Source of the DNA: a bacterium
GTDB taxonomy: Bacteria; Planctomycetota; Planctomycetia; Pirellulales; Pirellulaceae
Direction of reading: 5' to 3'
Assembly: GCA_030430075.1 (NCBI GenBank)
Contig: JAUIGN010000001.1
Location: 310,001-374,000 of the forward strand
Length of the DNA: 64,000 nt
This document shows, one piece after another, positions 17,439-26,722 of this stretch. The notes beneath the pieces were generated by a model that was given only the letters and a program-made list of their open reading frames with translations, did no database searches and had not been told where the DNA came from. The translations under genes were made by a program, and so were the position numbers. Every line of letters starts with the position of its first letter. Position 1 is the stretch's first letter.

Positions 17439-19004
17439 TCAGCGGGCCGTGGATGAGAACCGCGATTCCCGCACGACCGTGACCTTGATTTCCCCTGGAT
17501 AGACCAACTGCTGCTCGAATGCTTTGGCAATATCGCGGCAGATCTTGGCGGCCGACTTGTCGTCGGTCTCGCGGGAGCTGACCATCACGCGCAATTCCCG
17601 CCCCGCCTGGATGGCAAATGCCTGGTCGACCCCGCTGAACCCGGAGGCGATCGATTCGAGCTCTTCCATCCGCTTGATGTAGCGTTCCAGCGACTCGCGG
17701 CGGGCACCGGGACGGGAAGCGCTGCAGGCATCCGCGGTGGCGACAAGCACCGTGTACGGGTTGTCGGTGGTGATGTCGTCATGGTGGCCCAGGGCGGCAT
17801 GCACGACTTCCGGCCCCTCGCCATTGCGTTTCAACAGGTCGGCGCCAATCTTGGGGTGGCCACCTTCCAGTTCATGATCTGCTGCCTTGCCGATGTCGTG
17901 AAGCAGTCCGCAGCGTCGGCCGATGTCCCCGTCCAGCCCGACCATCTCTGCCAGCAAGCCGGTGATAAACGCCACTTCGACACTGTGCCGGAGGACATTC
18001 TGGCTGTAGCTGGTCCGAAAATGCAGCCGGCCCAACATCTCCAAGACGCGTTGATGGAGGCCATGCACATTGACCTCTTCGGCTGCCTCGCCCCCCTTCT
18101 TGCTGATGAACTTGCCGATCACTTTCTGCGTCTCGGCGACGACCTCTTCGATCCGAGCCGGATGGATCCGACCGTCCGCAATCAGCTTGTCCAAGGCCTG
18201 CCTGGCAATTTCGCGCCGCACGGGATCGAAGCCGCTGACGATGACGACGCCCGGCGTGTCGTCGATGATCACATCGACGCCGGTCGCTTTCTCGAAGGCT
18301 CGAATATTGCGGCCCTCGCGCCCGATAATCCGCCCCTTCATATCATCATTGGGAATGTCCACCGTGCTCGTCGTGACTTCCGCGGTGTGCGCCGAAGCGT
18401 AGCGCTGCAGCGCGGTCAGGAGGATCTCGCGGGACTTCTCTTCGCACGCCTCTTGGACCTGCTTCTCATGACGCAAGATGACGGCGCCCGTTTCCTGGGA
18501 GAGTTCCTGGTCGAGCATCTCCAGCAGCCGCTTGGTGGCATCGTCGCGCGAGAGGCCACTCAGCTCATGCAATGTTTGCCGCTGCATGTCGGTCAGCTTC
18601 GCCAATTCCTCGTTACGGCGGTTGGTATCTTCGAGCCGTTCGGCGAGCCTGCGCTGCGTACTCTCGACAATATTTTCCTGCTTCCGCAGATCGTCGACCT
18701 GCTGGTCATGCGTCTCCTGACGCTTATCCAATTGCCGCTCGCGATCGCGAAGCTCGTCCCGCTGAATTCCAATCTCCTTCTCGAGGGACGCCTTTTCCTG
18801 CAGCGCACGCTCCTTAATCTCCAAGTCCGCCTCGCGGACCTTGGTGGCCGCCTCGCTCTCAGCCCGCTCGATGATTCGTTGGGCCTCGCGGTTCGCCTCG
18901 ACCTTGCGAAGATGGTCCAGCGTCTTCACGGCGGCAATGGTCAACACGGCGGCCACCAGAGCGGTGACCAGAATGATCAAGATCGTAGTTATATCAATCA
19001 CCAA
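17439..19004 (-). CDS. rny: Ribonuclease Y
   Basis: An endoribonuclease anchored in the inner membrane that starts mRNA decay. 521 residues, the usual length: an N-terminal membrane helix (about 5-25), a long coiled coil to about residue 200 rich in Glu/Arg, the KH domain with [19 protein letters not shown], and the HD metal domain with [18 protein letters not shown]. The C terminus ends with KVTVVRESR. The first codon could be TTG 19004 or the adjacent GTG 19001; there is no strong ribosome site to decide. Followed by ymdB. Confidence 0.97.
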   Translation of the reverse strand: MVIDITTILIILVTALVAAVLTIAAVKTLDHLRKVEANREAQRIIERAESEAATKVREADLEIKERALQEKASLEKEIGIQRDELRDRERQLDKRQETHDQQVDDLRKQENIVESTQRRLAERLEDTNRRNEELAKLTDMQRQTLHELSGLSRDDATKRLLEMLDQELSQETGAVILRHEKQVQEACEEKSREILLTALQRYASAHTAEVTTSTVDIPNDDMKGRIIGREGRNIRAFEKATGVDVIIDDTPGVVIVSGFDPVRREIARQALDKLIADGRIHPARIEEVVAETQKVIGKFISKKGGEAAEEVNVHGLHQRVLEMLGRLHFRTSYSQNVLRHSVEVAFITGLLAEMVGLDGDIGRRCGLLHDIGKAADHELEGGHPKIGADLLKRNGEGPEVVHAALGHHDDITTDNPYTVLVATADACSASRPGARRESLERYIKRMEELESIASGFSGVDQAFAIQAGRELRVMVSSRETDDKSAAKICRDIAKAFEQQLVYPGEIKVTVVRESRFSSTAR

Positions 19005-19668
19005 CGCACCTCGGCTTATGGGAAGTGCGGTGCGCCAAGCAAGTGGTGCCCGTCAGATCAAACGGGCAACACGGATTCAAGCCAGATGCGAATTCAGTCT
19101 TTTGCGATCGTGGCGCGACGGGAACGCGTAACGACACCGCAACCGATCCACCTGATTCGCTTGCTGAAACACGCCAGCAGATCGTGCGGACGCGAAACGC
19201 TCCACGTCCCCTTTTCAGGTAGTTTGGCGAACGGATGACTTATCCCCAGCCAACCTGATGCTTCGCTCCGCCAACCACCGCGCTGCCATTCCAAGTGACC
19301 GAAGGAATGGGATGACGTCCGGCCGTCTGCTCGAACAGCCAGGGCGCGATAACGGAGGGTGGGGGAACAGCCGTGACCTAGAAGGAATCGCAGGATGATC
19401 AGCAAGAGATGCATCTCAGTTACGGCTCTCGAAGCAAGGTGGAGGTAACAGTCCCGGACCGGTGTGCGAAAATCGAATGAACTGTTCGCGGCTGGCCTTG
19501 GCTTGCGACGCACCGCATTGGATTCATGCTAAAACGGTGGCTGTTCGGCCTACTGCCCAACGAGCCAAACGTATCGTAGCAGAGCGCCGCGAAACTGCAA
19601 CCATTTGCCGCCCTCCCGGCGGGCCTGACACGCCATCGGAAATGCCGGCTCGGCGACCTGGGAAATCT
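19005..19668. other. Divergent intergenic region rny/tilS
   Basis: About 660 bases with no credible protein gene and no tRNA-, RNase P-, tmRNA- or SRP-RNA-like core that I can recognise. The tilS frame is open back to 19462, but this part lacks family similarity. It should hold the rny and tilS promoters. Confidence 0.45.
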
Positions 19669-20694
19669 ATGACGCACGCCTTCCTCCAGCAACTCAGGGA
19701 TTCCTGGCCGCCCCGCGATTGGCAGGACGTGACCGTGGTGGTCGGAGTCTCCGCCGGCCCGGACAGTGTCGCCCTGCTCAGAGGGCTGGTCGAACTCCGG
19801 GAGGCAGGCCCCGGTCAGCTCAGAGCCGCTCATTTCAACCACCAGTTGCGGGGCCAGGCTTCGCTCCAGGACGAGTCCTTCACGCGGGACCTCTGCAGGA
19901 CACTCGATGTGCCGATCGACGTGGGCCGCGACGAAGGTCACTCGACGCCCCCCAAAACATCGGAAGCGGCGGCCCGTGACGCCCGCTACGCGTTCTTGAC
20001 CCGGGTCGCCAAAACCCGGGGCGCCCGCTTCGTGGTGACCGCTCACACCGCTGATGACCAGGCAGAGACGATCCTTCATCGCATCATCCGCGGCACCGGT
20101 GTGGCGGGCCTGAAGGGAATCCCTCGCAGCCGTTCCCTGGCCACCGGCATCACCCTCCTCCGTCCGCTGTTGACAACCCCCCGTCGCCAGATCGTAGGCT
20201 TCCTCACCGCCCTCGCCCAGGCCCACCGGCAGGATGAAAGTAACCAGGATTGGAGCTTCACGCGGAACCGCATCCGCGGCGAACTCCTCCCACACCTGGC
20301 CGACCACTACAACCCGCGGGTCCGGGACGCCCTCCTCCGGCTGGGGACCCTGGCCGACGACGCCCAACAGCTTGTCGAGTCGCTGGGGGGGGAACTCCTC
20401 GAGCGATGCCTGACACCGGCTTCCGCGCACCAAATCTCCGTGGACTGCCGACCGCTCGAGCCCCATCCCGCGGCCGTCCGGAGAGAACTGCTGGTCATGC
20501 TCTGGAAACGGATGAAATGGCCACTGCAGCCGATGACGTTCGCGCATTGGCAACAGTTGGCCGAGATGCTGGCACCGGCCCGGCGGTCGCCGAGCGGGCA
20601 ACCGCCGGCCGGAATCCGTCATCATGGCACATTGCCCGGCGGCATCGTGGCCACGCGCAGCGAACATCACCTGCGGCTGGAACGCATCACCTGA
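19669..20694 (+). CDS. tilS: tRNA(Ile)-lysidine synthase
   Basis: TilS adds lysine to C34 of tRNA-Ile(CAU), changing its reading from AUG to AUA; it is essential where that tRNA is the only AUA reader. 341 residues, with the N-terminal PP-loop ATPase domain and a shorter C-terminal part. The ATP loop reads VVGVSAGPDSVALL; the usual S-G-G-x-D-S has Ala in the second position. Further motifs are AAHFNHQLRG, AARDARYAFL, TAHTADDQAETILHRIIRGTG and a SRNxIRxxLLP-like segment (FTRNRIRGELLPHL). I start at ATG 19669, about 28 residues before the ATP loop. Confidence 0.92.
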   Translation: MTHAFLQQLRDSWPPRDWQDVTVVVGVSAGPDSVALLRGLVELREAGPGQLRAAHFNHQLRGQASLQDESFTRDLCRTLDVPIDVGRDEGHSTPPKTSEAAARDARYAFLTRVAKTRGARFVVTAHTADDQAETILHRIIRGTGVAGLKGIPRSRSLATGITLLRPLLTTPRRQIVGFLTALAQAHRQDESNQDWSFTRNRIRGELLPHLADHYNPRVRDALLRLGTLADDAQQLVESLGGELLERCLTPASAHQISVDCRPLEPHPAAVRRELLVMLWKRMKWPLQPMTFAHWQQLAEMLAPARRSPSGQPPAGIRHHGTLPGGIVATRSEHHLRLERIT

Positions 20695-21238
20695 AGCCTT
20701 CCAATTCGCCGGCCACGATCGCAACAAGTACCCCGACAGGCACCCGTGATCCACGGGTGGGCGCATGCACGACTTTCGCACCACGCCTGTTGCTACTGTC
20801 GCCCAACGCCGGTTGAAGGAGAAGAATCCGAACTCGGGAACGCGTCGCTTACAACGGGCGTGAATTCCGCGGGACGGGCCTGCGGCAAGTCGCTGATGCC
20901 CCTTCCAGCACCGATGGCAGACCGCCTCACCACGTCATGCTCCGCATGGCCGATGGGCGTTGCCCGCTGGCCCCATGCCGGCATCGATCGGCTGCATGCG
21001 GCAATCAAGCGACGCAGTTGAATGGCCTTGCCGGGGCTGATATCATGAACTGCGGCTGGGGCGGGTGCCCCTCGCCTTCTTCGCTGGTACGGCAGCTTTG
21101 ACCGTACATCGCGCCGGCTTGCCGGTTGTCGAGTCCTCGCCACGTCATGTCGCCGAACGCGATCTGCCGCGATGGTGCCTTCGGACTCTCTCAGGCCGTT
21201 TCCCCGCCCCCTTTGTAGTTCGAATTGCGAGGCCCGTC
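20695..21238. other. Intergenic stretch tilS-tatC
   Basis: About 540 bases. Open frames here are short and Arg/Ala-rich without domains. The tatC frame extends upstream to 21065 but has no coding similarity before ATG 21239. I see no RNA gene or clear terminator. Confidence 0.4.
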
Positions 21239-22357
21239 ATGGCAAAGCACCCACATGAAGACCTGTTTGAAGGCACCACGATGACCTTTGGCGACCACAT
21301 TGAGGAGTTGCGAGGGTCGCTGACACGTGCGTTGATTGGGTTAACCATCGGCTCGATCGTCGGCTTGATCTTCGCCAACCAAGTCGTCGGATTCATCCAA
21401 GGCCCCTTGCTGCGGGCCCTGGAAGACCACTACTCCGACCTGGCCGTCGCCCGTCTCGAGAAGACGTATGGCTCGGACCTGGACGACGAGCTCAAGGAGT
21501 TCGCCAAGCACTCGGCATTCGTCTACGACGAAGTCTATGTCGAACGTGCGTTACTACAGCGTCTGAATGACAATCGGAACGCGGCGCGTGACGAAGGATC
21601 CTCGACGCCGGTCGAGGAGAAGGTCGAATCTGCGTCGGCCGAGCCGATCGACGGTGAATCAGACGACGGTCGCCACACGGTCGGACTGGCGGGCATGCAG
21701 GAGCTGCTCGACGAAGTCTTGCCGGCGCCCCAGCCGGATATGATCAAGATTCGCATGTGGCGCCCCGCCAAAGCGAGGCTGACGACGCTCAGCCCCCACG
21801 AAAGTTTCATGATCTGGATGAAAGCCGGCTTGGTCGCCGGACTGATCTTCGCCAGTCCCTACATCTTTTACCAACTCTGGATCTTCGTGGCGGCCGGCCT
21901 TTATCCCCACGAAAAGAAGTACGTTCACCTGTACCTGCCCTTCAGCCTGGTCCTGTTTCTCTCCGGCGCGGCGTTGGCGTTCTTCTTTGTCTTTGGGCCG
22001 GTGCTGTCCTTCCTGTTCAGCTTCAGTCGAATGCTCAATATCGAACCCGACCTGCGAATCAGCGAAGTGATCAGCTTCGTCCTCTTCCTCCCGCTCGGCT
22101 TTGGCATCGCCTTCCAACTGCCGCTGGTGATGCTTTTTATTCACCGCATCGGCCTGATTTCCATCGAGACCTATTTGGAGAAATGGCGCATCGCGATTCT
22201 CTTGATTTTCGTGGTCTCGATGCTCCTGACACCCTCGGATCCCTACAGCATGCTGCTCATGGCCGGCCCCCTGACGGGACTCTACTTCCTCGGGCTGGCT
22301 CTCTGCAAGTGGATGCCGCGCGGCAAGAACCCATTTACGGAAGCCTACGATCCGTAA
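21239..22357 (+). CDS. tatC: Twin-arginine translocase subunit TatC, with enlarged first periplasmic loop
   Basis: TatC is the receptor of the Tat pathway, which exports folded proteins with twin-Arg signal peptides. The N terminus has the conserved MTFGDHIEELRGSLTRAL, and further on SPYIFYQLWIFVAAGLYPHEKK and LTPSDPYSMLLMAGPL. It is 372 residues against about 250 in E. coli. The extra is a charged, partly disordered stretch of roughly 110 residues between membrane helices 1 and 2 (about residues 65-180), on the periplasmic side by the family topology. I start at ATG 21239. No tatA/B gene is adjacent. Confidence 0.95.
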   Translation: MAKHPHEDLFEGTTMTFGDHIEELRGSLTRALIGLTIGSIVGLIFANQVVGFIQGPLLRALEDHYSDLAVARLEKTYGSDLDDELKEFAKHSAFVYDEVYVERALLQRLNDNRNAARDEGSSTPVEEKVESASAEPIDGESDDGRHTVGLAGMQELLDEVLPAPQPDMIKIRMWRPAKARLTTLSPHESFMIWMKAGLVAGLIFASPYIFYQLWIFVAAGLYPHEKKYVHLYLPFSLVLFLSGAALAFFFVFGPVLSFLFSFSRMLNIEPDLRISEVISFVLFLPLGFGIAFQLPLVMLFIHRIGLISIETYLEKWRIAILLIFVVSMLLTPSDPYSMLLMAGPLTGLYFLGLALCKWMPRGKNPFTEAYDP

Positions 22358-22574
22358 ACCACGCGCCGGACGAGGCAGCCGCACCACACGGGCGGCACTT
22401 GCAGGGCGTGCGTCATGCGGCGCATGTCGAGCGTAAAAAGACCGCGCTTCGCTTGTCGCTACCTGCGCCAGACGGTGGAATCTGCCACCACTGTCTGGCA
22501 ACGGTGGTTACGTCCAGCCAGGATGGGACATCCCGTAACCAGGGGCGAGGCCCTGGAAACTGGTAATGACTTCT

Positions 22575-22922
22575 TTAGATCGCATCCGAACCGCGTTCGC
22601 CCGTGCGGATGCGGATGCAGTCATCCATGGGCAAGACAAAGATTTTGCCGTCGCCCACTTCTCCTTTTTCGCCGGTCCGTCCCGCCTTCATGATGGCTTC
22701 GACGGTGGGGTCCACAAATTCCTCGTTCACGGCAATCTGAAGCTGCACTTTGCGGAGCAAGTTGACCGTAAACTCATGCCCCCGGTATACCTCGGTCTGA
22801 CCTTTCTGGCGACCGAACCCTTGACAATCCATGACGGTCAACCGAAACACCTCAACCTCGGTGAGGGCGGCCTTCACCTCTTCCAGTTTGTTCGGTTGGA
22901 TAATGGCAATGATCAGCTTCAT
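22575..22922 (-). CDS. glnK: Nitrogen regulatory protein PII (GlnB/GlnK family)
   Basis: A trimeric PII sensor that reads 2-oxoglutarate and ATP/ADP and controls partners such as AmtB. 115 residues: MKLIIAIIQPNKLEEVK, the T-loop GFGRQKGQTEVYRGHEF, and the C-terminal VGDGKIFVLP plus RIRTGERG. Residue 51, the uridylylated Tyr in E. coli GlnB/GlnK, is Phe here (R-G-H-E-F51), so GlnD-type modification at that site is not possible; Tyr46 is kept. About 3 extra residues occur in the B-loop region (TGEKGEVGDGK). It lies downstream of amtB on the same strand, the usual amtB partner, but 460 bases away and beyond a terminator. Confidence 0.95.
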   Translation of the reverse strand: MKLIIAIIQPNKLEEVKAALTEVEVFRLTVMDCQGFGRQKGQTEVYRGHEFTVNLLRKVQLQIAVNEEFVDPTVEAIMKAGRTGEKGEVGDGKIFVLPMDDCIRIRTGERGSDAI

Positions 22923-23384
22923 CGCTGGTTGGCTCCCGGAGGGGGCGAACGCCCTGGTGGTTTGACGAATTTACAACTGAGGACTTGGGAAACTGATGGC
23001 CCGGGAACGCGCGTGCCGCCGAGGATCTCAGGCACGTGCCGGGCCGTTCCGGCGGCCGCGATCTCACATCGATTCGCATCCCCTCAACGCAAGGCGCGAA
23101 AAAAACGCAGTCGACCAGCGCGGCGTTACCCGGCGGTCGAACACGGGCCTGGGTGAGGCGTTTCCGCGGTTTCGTTGGTTGCCCTGCATTCGACGACGCG
23201 CTGTCCAGTGAGACTCTAGCCCCAACCTCCCGCGTCAGCAAGACCGTTGCTAGCCTGAAGAGAACCATCCGCCAATGGCGGGTCAAGAAAAAACCCCGGC
23301 CCGGACAGGCGAGGCGGACGCCCATCCGAGCCATGCGGGGTTTCCTTCTGGCCCAGGCAAGAGCCGAAGATTCAGCAATCGCAA
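22923..23384. other. amtB-glnK intergenic region
   Basis: About 460 bases between amtB and glnK, containing the amtB terminator (23287-23343). A GG-N10-CC sequence at 23002-23017 (minus) resembles a sigma-54 site but lacks the -12 GC, so it is only a weak candidate for a separate glnK promoter. Confidence 0.5.
23287..23343 (-). terminator. Intrinsic terminator after amtB
   Basis: Reading the minus strand, AAACCCCG (23343-23336) pairs with CGGGGTTT (23298-23291), and the second arm runs into six T. The arms enclose about 37 bases that can fold further. It lies about 40 bases past the amtB stop. Confidence 0.65.
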
Positions 23385-24821
23385 CTACGCTCCCTCGGGA
23401 CTCGGCTGCTTCAGCGGTGCCGCCGGCGCACCACTGCTCACGGAAGCCATGGTCGGCGACGTCGGCGAACCGCTGTGCCCTTCCGTAATCAGGTGCACAG
23501 GATAGGCATGCATCCCGTGCTCGGTGACGTCCAGCCCTTCCATTTCTTCGGCTTCACTGACCCGCAAGCCAACCGTGTACTTGATGGCCAGGAAGATCAA
23601 CAAGCTGGCAGAGAAGGCCCACACGAATGCAGCCACAATCCCAACCAGTTGGGCCACGATCTGCGTCGTCCCGCCGCCGACCAGCAGCCCGGCCTCGGTT
23701 TTAAAGAGTCCAATCGCCAGCGTACCCCAGAGCCCGCAGACGCCGTGCACGGAGATCGCACCGACGGGATCGTCGATCTTCAGCTTGTCGAAGAAGAGGA
23801 CGGAAGCGACAACCAAGAGACCGCCCACCAAACCCGTCACGACCGCAAAGGCGGGCGACATGGCGTCGCAGCCGGCGGTGATTGCCACCAGCCCGGCCAA
23901 CGCACCGTTCAAGGCGAACGACGTGTCCGGCTTTTTGAAGAGGACCCACGAAGCAAGCGCGGCGCTGATCGCACCAGCCGCCGCGGCCAAGTTCGTGGTG
24001 ACCGCGATGTAAGCGAAATCGCCACCGCCGACCGCCGTCGTGCTACCGGGATTAAACCCAAACCATCCCAACCAGAGAATGAAGACGCCCAGCGCGGCGA
24101 GCGGGATGTTGTGACCGGGAATCGCCTGCGGCTTTCCGTCCTTCGTGTACTTTCCGATCCGGGGACCGATCACGATCGCACCGGCGAGTGCACACCATCC
24201 ACCAACCGAGTGGACGACGGTCGAACCGGCAAAGTCATGAAAACCCCAGCCTTCCAACCACCCGTCGCCATCCAGCAAGCTGCCCCACGCCCAGCTTCCG
24301 AAGATGGGATACACGATGATCGTGATGGCAACCGAGTAGCAAAGGTAGCCGACAAACTTCGTGCGTTCTGCCATCGCACCACTGACGATTGTCGCCGCCG
24401 TGGCACAGAACACCGTCTGGAAGATCAGGAAGCCCCAGTTGAAGTTATCCGTCCCCGCGTCGTAAAAGAAATTCGTGGTTCCGAACCAGCCGGTGCTCGT
24501 CGCACCAAACATCAAGCCAAAACCGACCATCCAGAAGCCGAGCGATCCGATCGCGAAGTCCATCACGTTTTTCATGATGATGTTGCAGGCGTTCTTGGCT
24601 CGAGTGAACCCGCATTCGACCAAGGCGAAACCGGCCTGCATAAAGAACACCATAAAGGCCGCCAAACAGACCCAGAGGGTGTCCACGTCGTGGAGTACCG
24701 CCATCTCCGGTGCCGCTTCCACCGCCTCGGTCGCCTCTTGTGCCAACGCGAACCCGGGTAAACAGAGCAACGTCAGTGCTGTGCCGAATGGCACGGCATG
24801 CCTCAACTTGGACCAGATCAT
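23385..24821 (-). CDS. amtB: Ammonium transporter AmtB
   Basis: An inner-membrane trimeric ammonium channel. 478 residues: a cleavable signal peptide (LTLLCLPGFALAQ), then 11 membrane helices. The twin pore histidines are visible in GFHDFAGSTVVHSVGGW and GAISVHGVCGLWGTLA; the Phe gate region and the conserved FALVECGFTRAKN are also present. The C-terminal cytosolic tail has VSEAEEMEGLDVTEHGMHAYP, the PII-docking type. I start at ATG 24821 because the signal peptide follows directly. A perfect sigma-54 promoter match lies 126 bases upstream, which predicts induction under nitrogen limitation through an NtrC-type activator. Confidence 0.97.
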   Translation of the reverse strand: MIWSKLRHAVPFGTALTLLCLPGFALAQEATEAVEAAPEMAVLHDVDTLWVCLAAFMVFFMQAGFALVECGFTRAKNACNIIMKNVMDFAIGSLGFWMVGFGLMFGATSTGWFGTTNFFYDAGTDNFNWGFLIFQTVFCATAATIVSGAMAERTKFVGYLCYSVAITIIVYPIFGSWAWGSLLDGDGWLEGWGFHDFAGSTVVHSVGGWCALAGAIVIGPRIGKYTKDGKPQAIPGHNIPLAALGVFILWLGWFGFNPGSTTAVGGGDFAYIAVTTNLAAAAGAISAALASWVLFKKPDTSFALNGALAGLVAITAGCDAMSPAFAVVTGLVGGLLVVASVLFFDKLKIDDPVGAISVHGVCGLWGTLAIGLFKTEAGLLVGGGTTQIVAQLVGIVAAFVWAFSASLLIFLAIKYTVGLRVSEAEEMEGLDVTEHGMHAYPVHLITEGHSGSPTSPTMASVSSGAPAAPLKQPSPEGA

Positions 24822-25321
24822 TTTCTTTCTCGCCTTTTTCAGAAGGAAACTCGGTGTGCTGGGAAACTCACAAACCACCACCCCTCGTTGACTCAACGTG
24901 AGTTCGCCTGGAGGTGCGGCTGAGCTCGTATGTGAAGCTCCGTTTAAGCAACGGTTGTGCCAAAGCCGCCAAAGGGACTTCCGGAGCAGGCCGCTCGAGT
25001 CGCCACAAGCCGCATTACAGAAACGACTTATCGACGGGCCACAGATTCAAGAAAGTCGTCGCACCGGCGCACCGCCAACGTGGCTTGCATATTCCTCAGG
25101 CAGGCTTCGACGCGCCAGCAGGCACGGGGCCGCGGCCATTTGGGGCCCGAGCGCGTTTCGGCTGAGATGTGCAGCGGCGCGGGCAGGTTCACCGCGAACC
25201 GTTGCGACACCGCGACTTGTGCTGCATCGCTGTCCGCTCGCGAATTGCCCAAGCAGGGATGCTCGAGAATGGCGGTCGCTTGTTGCCGTCGGCGGCCGGG
25301 GGGCCGTTGAAGGCTGGTTTG
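24822..25321. other. Leader and upstream region of amtB
   Basis: About 500 bases between the porin stop and amtB start, holding the sigma-54 site. Open frames on the plus strand are Arg-rich and not credible genes. Enhancer sites for an activator would be expected at 25000-25200. Confidence 0.5.
24947..24962 (-). promoter_or_regulatory. Sigma-54 (RpoN) promoter of amtB
   Basis: On the minus strand, TGGCACAACCGTTGCT matches the -24/-12 consensus TGGCACRNNNNTTGCW at every defined position, with GG and GC ten bases apart. It points toward amtB; transcription would start near 24937, leaving a leader of roughly 115 bases. The link to nitrogen control (amtB, glnK) makes chance unlikely. No clear NtrC operator was identified upstream. 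Confidence 0.8.
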
Positions 25322-26722
25322 TCAGAACTGCAGGATGGCGTCAACCGCCGCCGTCATCTGGCTGTCTTTCGAGAAGTCATCGAAGGGTGCGGCCAGTGTG
25401 CCGTCCGACCAGTCCCAACGCACTTCCGGACGCACGACGATATTGGCACCCGGTGTCCAATTCGCACCAACTGTCAGGTTGTAGTAGTTGCCTGCAAAGT
25501 CCTGCGGGCCGCCAGGGAGCATGACGCCGAGCCCGCCGGGGCCACCGGCTCGGATGGGAGCCTGCGAAAGCCGCGCCCCGTCGTCGTCGCGAAACCACTC
25601 GGCCCGCACGCCGATCTTCCAACAATCGTTCAACGTGTAGAAAAGGTACTGGTTGATCCCGTACCATTCCGCATCGACGTTCGTGCCGAAAGCGTCGTGC
25701 TGGCGCCCGAAGTCGTGCTGGAACACGTACTGCAATCGGCAAGTCACCTGGTAGTCGAACACCAGGCTGTAGGCATGGCGGGGCGATGTGGCGGGAGCCG
25801 CACGGCGTGGCAAGGCTCCGTCCTCCTCGCCGCTCAGCACCGTCATCGAGAGCGAATAGCGTCCGCTCTCCGGCGTATACACCACGCTTCCCAGGAACGC
25901 CATCTTGTCGGATTCGGCGTCTGTCTTATTCCAGCCGTTGACCAGTCCGCCATGCACGGTCCAGCGATCGCCGGACCAGGTCGCCAATGCGCCGGTATGC
26001 GTGAACGGCTCGGCGTACTGCATCGTGTAGGCATGCGAATAGAAAAAGTTCCGATTCGCGGCAACACGCTCGTACCCCATCATCGAGTAGAAATGGCCTA
26101 GCCGCAGATTGAGTCGATGGAAGCAGAGATCCAGGTAGGCCTGGGGCAACGCGATTCCATACAGGTCGGGGTGCCCCAGCCCGCTCGTGACCCCGTTCCA
26201 GGCGTTGTCACCGTTGTCCTTGGTCTCCAGTCCAACCGACTGGGTGAAGAGGTAATCCGTACCGTAAAGGAAATCAACGCGGGCTCCCCAGTCGAAGCCG
26301 CAGCCGCCATTATCGACCTCGCGGCCCAGCGACACATAGAGCTGGTTGAGGAGAAAGTCGTCGCGATCATTGAACGTCATCGGACCGTTGAAGCGCGAGG
26401 CGGGCCGGTCCGCGTTGTACGTGCCGCCAAAATTGACGAAGCCTTCACCGGACCACCGATCACTGAGCCAGCCGGTGTCCGCTTGACTGTGGTCGGGAAG
26501 TGATCCCGCCTCGACCGTGCTCCGCTCAACGAGCGTCTCGCCGAGATCCGGTGGTAACGGCGCGGCAGGACGGTCACTGGGCGATGGCTGGGCCGGTTGG
26601 AAGTAGTAGCGGTAGACGTCCAGCTGCGGATCGGTCGATGCGGGCATCCGCAGTTCTTGCCCGTTGACGTGTAGTGCGAGCAGGACGCATCCGGCGCCTG
26701 CCCAGAGGGCCCATGTCTTCAT
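25322..26722 (-). CDS. Outer-membrane beta-barrel porin (BBP2/OmpL-like, DUF1597 type)
   Basis: 466 residues with a signal peptide (MKTWALWAGAGCVLLALHVNG), a Pro-rich linker to about residue 90, then alternating amphipathic strands typical of a barrel, and a terminal Phe (AVDAILQF) as in outer-membrane proteins. Segments such as RLNLRLGHFYSMMGYE, YAEPFTHTGALATW and VNGWNKTD are characteristic of the planctomycete putative beta-barrel porin-2 family. It likely passes small polar solutes. It lies upstream of amtB on the same strand, and such porins are often seen near ammonium transport genes, so a role in nitrogen-compound uptake is plausible but inferred. I start at ATG 26722. Confidence 0.88.
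   Translation of the reverse strand: MKTWALWAGAGCVLLALHVNGQELRMPASTDPQLDVYRYYFQPAQPSPSDRPAAPLPPDLGETLVERSTVEAGSLPDHSQADTGWLSDRWSGEGFVNFGGTYNADRPASRFNGPMTFNDRDDFLLNQLYVSLGREVDNGGCGFDWGARVDFLYGTDYLFTQSVGLETKDNGDNAWNGVTSGLGHPDLYGIALPQAYLDLCFHRLNLRLGHFYSMMGYERVAANRNFFYSHAYTMQYAEPFTHTGALATWSGDRWTVHGGLVNGWNKTDAESDKMAFLGSVVYTPESGRYSLSMTVLSGEEDGALPRRAAPATSPRHAYSLVFDYQVTCRLQYVFQHDFGRQHDAFGTNVDAEWYGINQYLFYTLNDCWKIGVRAEWFRDDDGARLSQAPIRAGGPGGLGVMLPGGPQDFAGNYYNLTVGANWTPGANIVVRPEVRWDWSDGTLAAPFDDFSKDSQMTAAVDAILQF

Noticed and set aside
17781-19238. 485-codon plus-strand frame opposite rny
   Set aside because: Antisense of RNase Y; Leu/Gln-rich, no domain.
23002-23017. Sigma-54-like site before glnK
   Set aside because: The -24 GG fits, but the nearly invariant -12 GC is CC, so I do not call it a promoter.
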